Source: CAZMGG01 sp964565715 (GTDB lineage Bacteria; Planctomycetota; UBA1135; UBA2386). Taken from it: a stretch of DNA of 13,104 nucleotides. Location: the NCBI GenBank assembly GCA_964565715.1, contig CAZMGG010000147.1, positions 1-13,104 on the forward strand, written 5' to 3'. Positions 6,314-13,104 of this stretch are shown one piece after another. The translations under genes and the position numbers were made by a program. The number at the start of each line of letters is the position of its first letter. The first letter of the stretch is position 1. Below the pieces are notes generated by a model. That model saw only the letters and a list, made by a program, of their open reading frames with translations, searched no databases and was not told the origin of the DNA.

Positions 6314-7984
6314 GATCCCCAACACGCCGTCTGCCGCTTCCCCAAGAGCCTCGGCGCGTTCGACCGACGGCAGACGCCGCTGCTCCGCACCGACGTGCTG
6401 GTCGTGGGCGGCGGCATCGCCGGCGCCACCGCCGCCCTGCACGCGGCGGCGGCGGGCGCCGAGGTCCTGGTGCTGGCCAAGGAAGGGCTGCAGGATTCCA
6501 ACACGGCGTGGGCCCAGGGCGGCATCGCCGCGGTGCTGGAACCCGACGACAGCGTCGAACTGCACCTGCGCGACACCGTGCGGGTCGGCGCCGGCCTCTG
6601 CGACCGCGGCGTGGCCCGCGCCATCGTCCAGCGCAGCGGCGAGGCGCTGGCATGGCTGCAGGAGCTGGGCGCGCGCTTCGACCGCCGTCCGAACGGCAGC
6701 CTGGCGCTGTCCCGCGAGGGCGGACACTCGACCCATCGCGTGGTCCACGCCAACGGCGACGCCACCGGCGCCGAGATCCAGCGGACGCTGGCCGACGCGA
6801 TGGCCGGCGACCCGCGCGTCACCGTGCGCACCGGCGCGTTCGTCCGTGACCTGCTGCTGGACGAGGGCCGGTGCGTCGGCGCCCTGGCCCTGGTCGACGG
6901 GCTGGCCCTGGCGGTGGAGGCAGGCGCCGTCATCGTCGCCACCGGCGGCTGCGGGCAGATCTACCGCGAGACCACCAACCCCACCGGCGCCAGCGGCGAC
7001 GGCCTGGCGCTCTGCTTCCGCGCCGGCGCCCGGCTGGCCGACGTGGAGTTCGTGCAGTTCCACCCCACCACCCTCTACATCGCCGGCGCCTCCCGCTTCC
7101 TGATCAGCGAGGTGGTGCGGGGCGCCGGAGCGGTCCTGCGCGACCGCAACGGCGAACGGTTCATGCATGGGGCGCACCCGATGGCCGAGCTGGCGCCCCG
7201 CGACGTGGTCAGCCGGGCCATCCTCGACCGGATGGTGCAGACCGGCGACACCCACGTCTACCTGGACCTGAGCACGGTCGCCGGCGATCCGCACCGCCTG
7301 TTCCCGTCGATCAGCCGGATCTGCTCGGCGTTCGATCTGGACATCGCCCGGGAGCCGATCCCGGTGCGACCGGGCGCCCACTACTTCGTCGGCGGCGTGG
7401 TGGCCGGGCCCGAGGGCCGCACCAACGTGCCCGGCCTGTTCGCCGTCGGCGAGGTGGCCAGCACGGGCCTGCACGGCGCCAACCGGCTGGCCTCCAACTC
7501 GCTGCTGGAGGGCGCCGTGGTCGGCCGGGACGCCGGCCGGCTCGCCGCGGCCGAGTGCCACAGCCGCGCCGGCGGCCTGCCCCGCAAGGTGGCCGGCCTC
7601 ACCCCCGCCGAGAACCCGCCGCGCCTCCTGCACGAGGATCTGCTCTACTCGCTGAAGAGCCTGATGTGGCGCCAGGTGGGCCTGCGTCGCGAGGTCACCG
7701 GCCTGCAGGAGGCGCGCGGCCGCATCGCCTTCTGGCACCACTACCTGACCCGGGCGCCGATCGGCGACCGGCGCAGCGCCGAGCTGGCCAACCTGCTGAC
7801 CGTGGCGGCGCTGGTCACCGAGGGCGCGCTGCGACGCCAGGAGTCCCGCGGCACCCACTTCCGCATCGACCGGCCGGAGCGCGACGACGGCGCCTGGTGC
7901 CGCCGCCTCTTCCTGGAACGGGCCGAGGATGGCACCATCCGGTGCGAACCGGGGCCGCTGCTGGCCCCGACCGACCTGGAGTGA
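6311..7984 (+). CDS. nadB: L-aspartate oxidase
   Basis: NadB is a cytoplasmic FAD enzyme that oxidises L-aspartate to iminoaspartate, which NadA converts to quinolinate for NAD synthesis. From GTG 6395 the product would be 529 residues beginning MLVVGGGIAG, right at the FAD-binding Rossmann motif. The frame continues upstream as FDRRQTPLLRTD, matching the FDxRxxPxxxTDVLVxGxGIAG N-terminus I recall from homologues, so I place the start at CTG 6311 (557 residues). Motifs, in GTG numbering, are NTAWAQGGIAAVL, EGGHSTHR, ATGGCGQIY, FHPTTLY (His223), ELAPRD (Arg269), HYFVGGVV (His329) and HGANRLASNSLLEG (Arg364), aligning with E. coli His244, Arg290, His351 and Arg386. The succinate dehydrogenase/fumarate reductase flavoprotein is the related alternative, but ELAPRD and the length favour NadB. 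No nadA or nadC is nearby. The stop overlaps the hflX start. Confidence 0.94.
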   Translation: MDPQHAVCRFPKSLGAFDRRQTPLLRTDVLVVGGGIAGATAALHAAAAGAEVLVLAKEGLQDSNTAWAQGGIAAVLEPDDSVELHLRDTVRVGAGLCDRGVARAIVQRSGEALAWLQELGARFDRRPNGSLALSREGGHSTHRVVHANGDATGAEIQRTLADAMAGDPRVTVRTGAFVRDLLLDEGRCVGALALVDGLALAVEAGAVIVATGGCGQIYRETTNPTGASGDGLALCFRAGARLADVEFVQFHPTTLYIAGASRFLISEVVRGAGAVLRDRNGERFMHGAHPMAELAPRDVVSRAILDRMVQTGDTHVYLDLSTVAGDPHRLFPSISRICSAFDLDIAREPIPVRPGAHYFVGGVVAGPEGRTNVPGLFAVGEVASTGLHGANRLASNSLLEGAVVGRDAGRLAAAECHSRAGGLPRKVAGLTPAENPPRLLHEDLLYSLKSLMWRQVGLRREVTGLQEARGRIAFWHHYLTRAPIGDRRSAELANLLTVAALVTEGALRRQESRGTHFRIDRPERDDGAWCRRLFLERAEDGTIRCEPGPLLAPTDLE

Positions 7985-9318
7985 GCTTGGCCGAGCCGAT
8001 CGACTTCAACCCGCGCGCCGGTCACCGCACCGAGGCGATCCTGTTCGGCATGATGCCGCAGGGTGACCCCCGCACCGCCGCCGAGGCCCTGCACGAGCTG
8101 CAGCAGCTCGCCAACACCGCCGAGTTCGTCGTCAGCGGCTGCATGGTGCAGCATCGTCGGGCGCCGGATCCGGGCACCTACCTCGGCCGGGGCAAGATCG
8201 AGGAGCTCGCCGAGGTGGTGAAGCTGGCCCGCTGCGGCGCCGTGATCTGCGACGACAGCCTGAGCCCCAACCAGGGCAAGGCCATCGAGCAGATCGTCGG
8301 CGTGCCAGTGATCGACCGCAGCGAACTGATCCTGCAGATCTTCGGCATGCACGCCCAGACGCCCCAGGCCAGGCTGCAGGTCGAGCTGGCTTCGCTGCAG
8401 TACGAGATGCCGCGGCTGAAGCGCCGCTGGACCCACCTCGAACGGCAGCGCGGCGGCATCGGCGTGCGCGGCGGCGCCGGCGAGAAGCAGATCGACGTCG
8501 ACCGCAACCTGCTGCGCCAACGCATCTCGTCGGTCACCCGCGAGCTGAAGCGGATCGAGCAGCACAAGATGCGCGAGATCGCCGCGCGCCCCGACCTGTT
8601 CGCCTTTGCCCTGGTCGGCTACACCAATGCCGGCAAGTCGAGCCTGCTGAACCGGCTGACCGAGGCCGGCGTGCTCGCCGAGAACAAGCTGTTCTCGACG
8701 CTCGACACCCGCACCAAACCCTGGCGCCTGCCCGGCGGCCGCACGGTGCTGCTGTCCGACACGGTCGGCTTCGTGCGCCGGCTGCCGCCGCAGCTGGTGG
8801 CGAGCTTCCACGCCACCCTGGAGGAGGCGCTCAACGCCGATCTGCTGCTGGTGATGGTGGACGGGTCGAGCCCGGAGGCCCTGGAGCAGCTGCACACCGT
8901 CGAGGAGGTGCTGGAGACGCTGGGGGTCGAGGACCTGCCGCGGATCACGGTGATCAACAAGCTGGATGCCGTCGCCGACCGGGCCCTGCTGGCCGGCCTC
9001 TACCAGCACGACCCGCGGGCGATCGCCATCTCGGTCCGCACCGGCGAAGGCCTCGAGGCGCTCGGTTCCCGCATCCTCAGCCACGTGGCGCAGGTGGAGA
9101 CGCGGGTGGAGATCCTGATCCCGCACCAGGCGGGGCACCTGCGCAGCGAGATCCGCGGCCGGGCGACGGTGCTGAGCGAGGTCTTCACCGACGACGGCAG
9201 CCTGATGGAGGTGCAGATCTCGCCGGCGATGCTGGGCCGGATCCTGGCCGGCGGCGGCGTGCTGACCCGCGACGACGACGGGGCGCCGGCGCCGCCGCCC
9301 GACGGCGCCGGCCGCTGA
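7981..9318 (+). CDS. hflX: GTPase HflX, ribosome-associated
   Basis: HflX binds 50S subunits and, in E. coli, splits stalled 70S ribosomes during stress using GTP. This 445-residue protein has the family N-terminal domain with GTYLGRGKIEEL (about 65-76) and PQARLQVELASLQYEMPRL, then the glycine-rich RGGAGEKQIDVDR near 164-176, a helical linker, and the G domain. G1 is GYTNAGKSS (213-221), G2 lies in TLDTRTKPW, G3 is DTVG (260-263), G4 is NKLD (326-329) and G5 is around SVRTGEG. A C-terminal domain and a short Ala/Pro tail follow. The start is GTG at 7981, whose last three bases are the nadB stop codon (GTGA). There is no SD, which suggests translation coupled to nadB. Length is typical (about 425-450). 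TTG at 7987 is a less likely start. The gene faces pyc. Confidence 0.95.
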   Translation: MSLAEPIDFNPRAGHRTEAILFGMMPQGDPRTAAEALHELQQLANTAEFVVSGCMVQHRRAPDPGTYLGRGKIEELAEVVKLARCGAVICDDSLSPNQGKAIEQIVGVPVIDRSELILQIFGMHAQTPQARLQVELASLQYEMPRLKRRWTHLERQRGGIGVRGGAGEKQIDVDRNLLRQRISSVTRELKRIEQHKMREIAARPDLFAFALVGYTNAGKSSLLNRLTEAGVLAENKLFSTLDTRTKPWRLPGGRTVLLSDTVGFVRRLPPQLVASFHATLEEALNADLLLVMVDGSSPEALEQLHTVEEVLETLGVEDLPRITVINKLDAVADRALLAGLYQHDPRAIAISVRTGEGLEALGSRILSHVAQVETRVEILIPHQAGHLRSEIRGRATVLSEVFTDDGSLMEVQISPAMLGRILAGGGVLTRDDDGAPAPPPDGAGR

Positions 9319-9319
9319 C

Positions 9320-9335
9320 GCGCCCACTGGGGCGC
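9320..9335. terminator. Hairpin between convergent hflX and pyc stop codons
   Basis: GCGCCC (9320-9325) pairs with GGGCGC (9330-9335) around ACTG. It fills all but one base of the 17 bp gap between the hflX stop (9316-9318) and the pyc stop (9336-9338). It reads as a hairpin on both strands and lacks a T-tract. A bidirectional terminator is plausible but the stem is only six pairs. Confidence 0.4.
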
Positions 9336-12300
9336 TCAGACGCCGTCCAGCACCACCAGCAGGTCGCGGCCCTTCACCGGGCGCCGCACGTCGGTGGCGA
9401 TCTCGCGCACGGTGCCGCCGATCGGCGCCCGCACCACGGTCTCCATCTTCATCGCCTCGAGGGTCAGCAGCGGCTCGCCCTCGGCGACCTTCTGGCCCTC
9501 GCGGCAGTGCACGGCGATGACGGTGCCGGGCATCGGCGCGCCGACCTCGCCTGGCACGCCAGGGTCCGCCGTGCGCCGGGCGTCGGACTCGCCGGCCAGC
9601 GCCCGATCCGGCACCGTCAGCGGCCGGCCCTGGCCGTTCAGCTTGAAGTAGACCGTGCGGTTGCCCTCGCCGTCGGCCTCGCCGACCGCGTCGAGGGCGA
9701 TCACCAGGGTCTTGCCGGGCTCGATCTCCACCCACACCTCCTGGCCGGGCTCGAGGCCGTAGAAGTAGGTCGCGGTCGGCAGGATCGACACGTCGCCGCA
9801 GCGGTTCAGGAACGCGAAGTGGTCCTCGAGCACGCGCGGATACAGGGCCTGGCTGATGACCTCGCGCCGCAGCGGCTCGCGACCGAGTCGGCGCCGCGCC
9901 TTCTCGGCGGTGGCGGCCTCGTCGAAGGGCGGCATGCCCTCGCTGGGGCGGCCGTCCAGCACCGGCAACCCCTTCAGGATCGCCGCCCGCAGGTCCTCGG
10001 GGTAGCCGCCGGGCGGGTTGCCGAGCTGCCCCTGGAAGTAGGTCACCACGCTCTGCGGGAAGTCGAGCCGCCGGGCGTCCGCCAGCAGCCGCTGCCGGGT
10101 CGCCTCGGTGGAACGTTCCAGGTCGGCGCCGATGGCCAGCAGGTCGTTCTGCACCAGGAAGATGGCGAAGTCGCCCACCATCTTGCTGGACGGCGTCACC
10201 TTGGGGATGTCGCCGACCAGCTGGTTGACCACCGCGAAGGCGTACTTCACGTCGTTCCAGCGGTGCAGCAGCCCCAGCGAGGCAACCTGCGGTCGCAGGT
10301 TGGAGTACTGGCCGCCGGGGATCTCGTGGAAGTAGACCTCCGAGGTGCTGCTCTTCAGGCCGCACTCGAACGGGCTGTAGAAGTCGCGCACGGCCTCCCA
10401 GTAGTCGGCGAGCGGCTGCATCGCCTTGTTGGTGAGGCCGGTCTCGCGGGCGCTGCCGCGCAGCGCCGCGATCAGCGCGTTCATGCTCGGCTGGCTGGTC
10501 AGGCCGGCCATCGGCGCCAGGGCCACGTCGACGATGTCGACGTCGTTCTCCACCGCCGCCATCAGGGTGGCGATGCCGTTGCCCGAGGTGTCGTGGGTGT
10601 GCAGATGGATCGGCAGGTCGGTCACCTCGCGCAGGCGGGCCAGCAGCAGGCGCGCGGCCTGCGGCCGCAGCAGGCCCGCCATGTCCTTGATGCAGAGGAA
10701 GTGGGCGCCCATGCCCTCGATGCGCCGGGCCAGTTCGGCGTAGTAGCCGAGGTCGAACTTGCGGCGCTTGGGGTTGTCGACGTCGCCGGTGTAGCACATG
10801 CACACCTCGGCGACCTTGCCCGTGCGCCGGATGCGATCGACCGACACCCGCATGCTGTCGAGGTCGTTGAGGCTGTCGAAGACCCGGAAGACGTCGATGC
10901 CGGCGGCGGCGGCCTCGTCGATGAATCCCTCCACCACCGCATCCGGGTAGCTGGTGTAGCCGACCGCGTTGGCGCCGCGCAGCAGCATCTGCTGCAGCAC
11001 GTTGGGGATGGCCTGCTTGAGCTGGACCAGGCGCTCCCAGGGGTCCTCGTTCAGGAACCGGTAGGCGACGTCGAAGGTGGCGCCGCCCCAGGTCTCCAGG
11101 CTGAACAGGTCCCTGCCGACGTGGGCAGTGGCCCGCGCGATCGCCAGCATGTCGATGGTGCGGACGCGGGTGGCCAGCAGGCTCTGGTGCGCGTCGCGCA
11201 TCGTCGTGTCGGTCAGCAGCGGCCGGCGCTGGGCGCGCACCCAGCGGGCCAGGCCCTCGGGCCCCTCGGCCTGCAGGATCTGCACGGTGCCGGGCGGCGG
11301 ATCCTCCTTCGGCACCGGTGGCAGCGGCGGCGTGACGAACTCGGTGGCACAGCGGCGGGCGGCCTCGGGGATCGTCGGGTGGCCGTTGACCACCACATCG
11401 GCCAGGTAGGTCAGCAGCTTGGTGGCGCGGTCCTTCGAGCGCGGCAGTTCGAAGAGTTCGGGCGTGTCGTCGATGAAGCCCGTGTAGCAGCGGCCCTCCA
11501 GGAAGGCCGGATGCCCCAGCACGTTGCGCAGGAAGGGCAGGTTGGTCTGCAGGCCGCGGATGCGGAACTCGCTGAGCGCCCGCTGGCCCTTGCGGGCCGC
11601 CTGGCGCAGGGTGGGCGCGTAGGTGGTGCACTTCACCAGCAGCGAGTCGTAGTGGCCCGAGACGCGCGTGCCGGCGAGGCCGTCGCCGCCGTCCAGGCGC
11701 AGCCCGAAGCCGCCCGGCGCCCGGTAGGCCAGGATGGTGCCGGTGTCGGGCAGGAAGTCGTTGGATGGATCCTCGGCGGTGATGCGGCACTGGATCGCGA
11801 AGCCGCGGGCGCGGATGTCGTCCTGGCTGCGGATGCCGATCTCCGGCGCCGACAGGTGCGCGCCCTGCTCGATGAGGATCTGCGCCTGCACGATGTCGAT
11901 GCCGGTGACCTGCTCGGTCACCGTGTGCTCGACCTGCAGCCGCGGGTTGACCTCGATGAAGTAGTGCTGGCCCTCGGCCACCAGGAACTCGACGGTGCCG
12001 GCGTTGTGGTAGCCGGCGGAACGGGTCAGCTTCAGGGCATCGGCGTAGAGCGCGTCGCGCAGCGGCTGCGGCAGGTTCGGCGCCGGCGCGACCTCGACGA
12101 CCTTCTGGTGGCGCCGCTGGATGGAGCAGTCGCGCTCCAGCAGGTGCACGACCTGGCCGTGACGGTCGCCCAGGATCTGCACCTCGATGTGGCGCACGCG
12201 TGACAGATACTTCTCGAGGAACACGACGGGACTGCCGAACGCCGCCTTGGCCTCGGACCGGGCGTGCTGCAGGCTCGCCTCCAGTTCGGCTGCCTCCTCC

Positions 12301-12839
12301 ACCACGCGCATGCCGCGGCCGCCACCGCCGTGAGCAGCCTTCACGATCGTCGGACCGTGCTCGGCGAAGAAGGCCTGCGCCGCGCGGAAGGCCTCGGCCT
12401 CGGCGGTGGGCAGGGCGAGGCCGGGCACCACCGGCACACCGAGCGCGACCGCGGTCGCCCGCGCCTCCAGCTTGTCGCCCAGCGAACGGATCACCTCGGC
12501 GCTCGGGCCGATGAAGGCGAGGCCGGCCGCCCGCACCGCAGCGGCGAACCCGGCGTTCTCGCTGAGGAACCCGTAGCCGGGGTGGATCGCGTCGACGCCA
12601 GCGCGACGGGCGACGGCCAGGATCTCCTCGGTGTCGAGGTAGGCCTCCACCGCCCCCTTGCCGCGGCCGATCAGGTAGGCCTCGTCGGCCTTGTAGCGGT
12701 GCTGGTTGGTCGCGTCCTCCTCGCTGAAGACCGCCACGGTCCGCAGGCCCAGCTCGGTGCAGGCCCGGAACACCCGGATGGCGATCTCGCCCCGGTTGGC
12801 ACAGAGAACCTTCTCGAACTTGCGGTCGGGCATGGGCAT
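9336..12839 (-). CDS. pyc: Pyruvate carboxylase (single chain, biotin-dependent)
   Basis: This 1167-residue cytoplasmic enzyme carboxylates pyruvate to oxaloacetate with ATP and bicarbonate, refilling the TCA cycle and feeding gluconeogenesis. Domains in order: biotin carboxylase (about 1-460) with KVLCANRGEIAIR, the ATP-grasp loop AAHGGGGRGM (about 168-177) and EVNPRLQVEH (296-305, Arg300); carboxyltransferase (about 535-830) with TDTTMRDAHQS (Asp544), ETWGGATFDVAYRFL, the family's carbamylated-lysine motif CIKDMAGLL (Lys718) and LHTHDTSGN; a post-carboxyltransferase region; and the biotin carrier ending in EAMKME, with the biotinylated Lys1131 37 residues from the C-terminus. Domain order and length match single-chain PYC rather than two-subunit oxaloacetate decarboxylase or acyl-CoA carboxylases. 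I chose ATG at 12839, with ATG at 12833 also possible, because the frame upstream to 12956 does not resemble the family. No SD precedes either ATG. No birA or transcriptional regulator is nearby. Confidence 0.97.
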   Translation of the reverse strand: MPMPDRKFEKVLCANRGEIAIRVFRACTELGLRTVAVFSEEDATNQHRYKADEAYLIGRGKGAVEAYLDTEEILAVARRAGVDAIHPGYGFLSENAGFAAAVRAAGLAFIGPSAEVIRSLGDKLEARATAVALGVPVVPGLALPTAEAEAFRAAQAFFAEHGPTIVKAAHGGGGRGMRVVEEAAELEASLQHARSEAKAAFGSPVVFLEKYLSRVRHIEVQILGDRHGQVVHLLERDCSIQRRHQKVVEVAPAPNLPQPLRDALYADALKLTRSAGYHNAGTVEFLVAEGQHYFIEVNPRLQVEHTVTEQVTGIDIVQAQILIEQGAHLSAPEIGIRSQDDIRARGFAIQCRITAEDPSNDFLPDTGTILAYRAPGGFGLRLDGGDGLAGTRVSGHYDSLLVKCTTYAPTLRQAARKGQRALSEFRIRGLQTNLPFLRNVLGHPAFLEGRCYTGFIDDTPELFELPRSKDRATKLLTYLADVVVNGHPTIPEAARRCATEFVTPPLPPVPKEDPPPGTVQILQAEGPEGLARWVRAQRRPLLTDTTMRDAHQSLLATRVRTIDMLAIARATAHVGRDLFSLETWGGATFDVAYRFLNEDPWERLVQLKQAIPNVLQQMLLRGANAVGYTSYPDAVVEGFIDEAAAAGIDVFRVFDSLNDLDSMRVSVDRIRRTGKVAEVCMCYTGDVDNPKRRKFDLGYYAELARRIEGMGAHFLCIKDMAGLLRPQAARLLLARLREVTDLPIHLHTHDTSGNGIATLMAAVENDVDIVDVALAPMAGLTSQPSMNALIAALRGSARETGLTNKAMQPLADYWEAVRDFYSPFECGLKSSTSEVYFHEIPGGQYSNLRPQVASLGLLHRWNDVKYAFAVVNQLVGDIPKVTPSSKMVGDFAIFLVQNDLLAIGADLERSTEATRQRLLADARRLDFPQSVVTYFQGQLGNPPGGYPEDLRAAILKGLPVLDGRPSEGMPPFDEAATAEKARRRLGREPLRREVISQALYPRVLEDHFAFLNRCGDVSILPTATYFYGLEPGQEVWVEIEPGKTLVIALDAVGEADGEGNRTVYFKLNGQGRPLTVPDRALAGESDARRTADPGVPGEVGAPMPGTVIAVHCREGQKVAEGEPLLTLEAMKMETVVRAPIGGTVREIATDVRRPVKGRDLLVVLDGV

Positions 12840-12936
12840 GGCAAGGAGGGTCGGCGGGCAGTGGCTCGCCGCGTCAGCGGCGACCGTCAGGCCAGTTCTA
12901 GGAAACCGGCCACGCCACCGACACCTCTTTCGGGTT

Positions 12937-12972
12937 TTGCCGGTTGCCAACCGCACTCGCCGGCACCGGCAA
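12937..12972. repeat. Inverted repeats in the pyc upstream region
   Basis: TTGCCGGT (12937-12944) and ACCGGCAA (12965-12972) are perfect inverted copies separated by 20 bases. Overlapping the left arm is a compact dyad, CGGTTG-C-CAACCG (12941-12953). The site is about 100-135 bp upstream of the pyc start. It could be an operator for a regulator of pyc or a competing leader hairpin; the binding factor is unknown. Confidence 0.35.
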
Positions 12973-13062
12973 CGTCGCGGCCGGATCCGCCACGCCCCGA
13001 TCCGCAGACCCTCGGGCCGCAGCGCCGGGCGGCAGTCTCCGCCTTGCCCCGCCGGAAACGAC

Positions 13063-13097
13063 GCGAGGCAGCCGATCTGGACGATCGACTGCCTCGC
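13063..13097 (-). terminator. Long hairpin, candidate terminator of an off-window gene
   Basis: GCGAGGCAG (13063-13071) pairs with CTGCCTCGC (13089-13097). After one C/A mismatch, CGATC (13073-13077) pairs with GATCG (13083-13087) around TGGAC. That makes 14 base pairs in 35 bases, the strongest hairpin in the window. On the minus strand it is followed by GTCGTTTCC, a weak U-run; on the plus strand it is followed by AAAGGAT. It most likely ends a minus-strand gene to the right of the window, upstream of pyc. A regulatory structure or protein-binding palindrome is the alternative. Confidence 0.45.
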
Positions 13098-13104
13098 AAA
13101 GGAT

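Larger units (their letters stand above)
12840..13104. other. Non-coding region upstream of pyc
   Basis: These 265 bases contain no convincing gene. Short open frames on both strands have codon third-position composition and amino-acid content typical of non-coding GC-rich DNA. The stretch should contain the pyc promoter and leader (minus strand), but I could not find a clear -35/-10 pair. It holds the inverted repeats at 12937-12972 and the long hairpin at 13063-13097. Confidence 0.6.

Noticed and set aside
3112..6942. A 1276-codon open frame on the minus strand opposite secDF and nadB
   Set aside because: It lies antisense to two clearly recognisable genes, its product is His/Arg/Ala-rich low-complexity sequence with no recognisable domain, and long antisense frames are expected where codons are strongly biased to G/C in the third position.
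3933..7103. A long plus-strand frame overlapping secDF and nadB in another phase
   Set aside because: It is a shadow of the two real genes, with Arg/Pro/Gly-rich low-complexity translation.
12840..12956. Extension of pyc upstream to ATG 12956 (39 more residues)
   Set aside because: The extra residues are Arg-rich and unlike the family, whose members start just before KVLxANRGEIAIR. Codon bias also falls in this stretch.
12861..13104. A plus-strand frame starting at GTG 12861, preceded by AAGGAGG at 12843-12849 and open to the window end
   Set aside because: The SD-like run is striking, but the spacing (11 bases) is long, about 65% of codons end in G/C against well over 90% in neighbouring genes, and the product is Pro/Arg/Ala-rich without a motif. 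The sequence beyond the window would be needed to revive it.
1..13104. A previously undescribed defence, mobile or biosynthetic system
   Set aside because: Every substantial gene matches a known housekeeping family, and I see no transposase, integrase, direct-repeat array, toxin-antitoxin pair or unassigned conserved gene cluster.

Overview
This is a GC-rich bacterial window (about 70% G+C by eye) carrying mostly conserved housekeeping genes, tightly packed on both strands. An MCE/Mla lipid-transport locus, which implies an outer membrane, points to a diderm. A fused SecD-SecF protein, a trmD-rplS pair without rpsP or rimM just upstream, and weak use of Shine-Dalgarno (SD) sequences would fit Planctomycetota or another deep-branching GC-rich lineage. 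The sequence alone does not settle the phylum.

Left edge (1-1378): the last codons of an ABC-transporter ATPase (MlaF-like), then an MCE-domain substrate-binding protein (MlaD-like) with six 34-35 residue C-terminal helical repeats. It ends 12 bp from the convergent riboflavin synthase gene ribE (1375-1962, minus); an imperfect hairpin covers both stop codons.

Centre (1963-6290): ribE diverges from trmD over 61 bp containing a good sigma70-type promoter (TTGACG, 17 nt, TACTCT) pointing at trmD. trmD (tRNA m1G37 methyltransferase, GTG start) is followed by rplS (ribosomal protein L19) and a single-chain SecDF translocase subunit. The last 27 codons of trmD break sharply with local codon usage. 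A strong hairpin lies just before secDF, and another follows its stop codon.

Right (6296-9335): nadB (L-aspartate oxidase) probably starts at a CTG codon with its own SD-like GAGG, because the conserved N-terminus continues upstream of the first GTG. nadB overlaps hflX (ribosome-associated GTPase) by four bases (GTGA). hflX converges on pyc with 17 bp between stop codons, nearly filled by a hairpin.

Far right (9336-13104): pyc, a full-length single-chain pyruvate carboxylase on the minus strand, then about 265 bp without a convincing gene, which hold inverted repeats and a long hairpin at 13063-13097.

The plus-strand block trmD-rplS-secDF-nadB-hflX may be one transcription unit for translation, secretion and NAD synthesis. 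I found no mobile element, CRISPR array, tRNA, rRNA, defence island or clearly new system. The points most worth a second look are the nadB start, the trmD tail, the hairpins and the MCE repeats.
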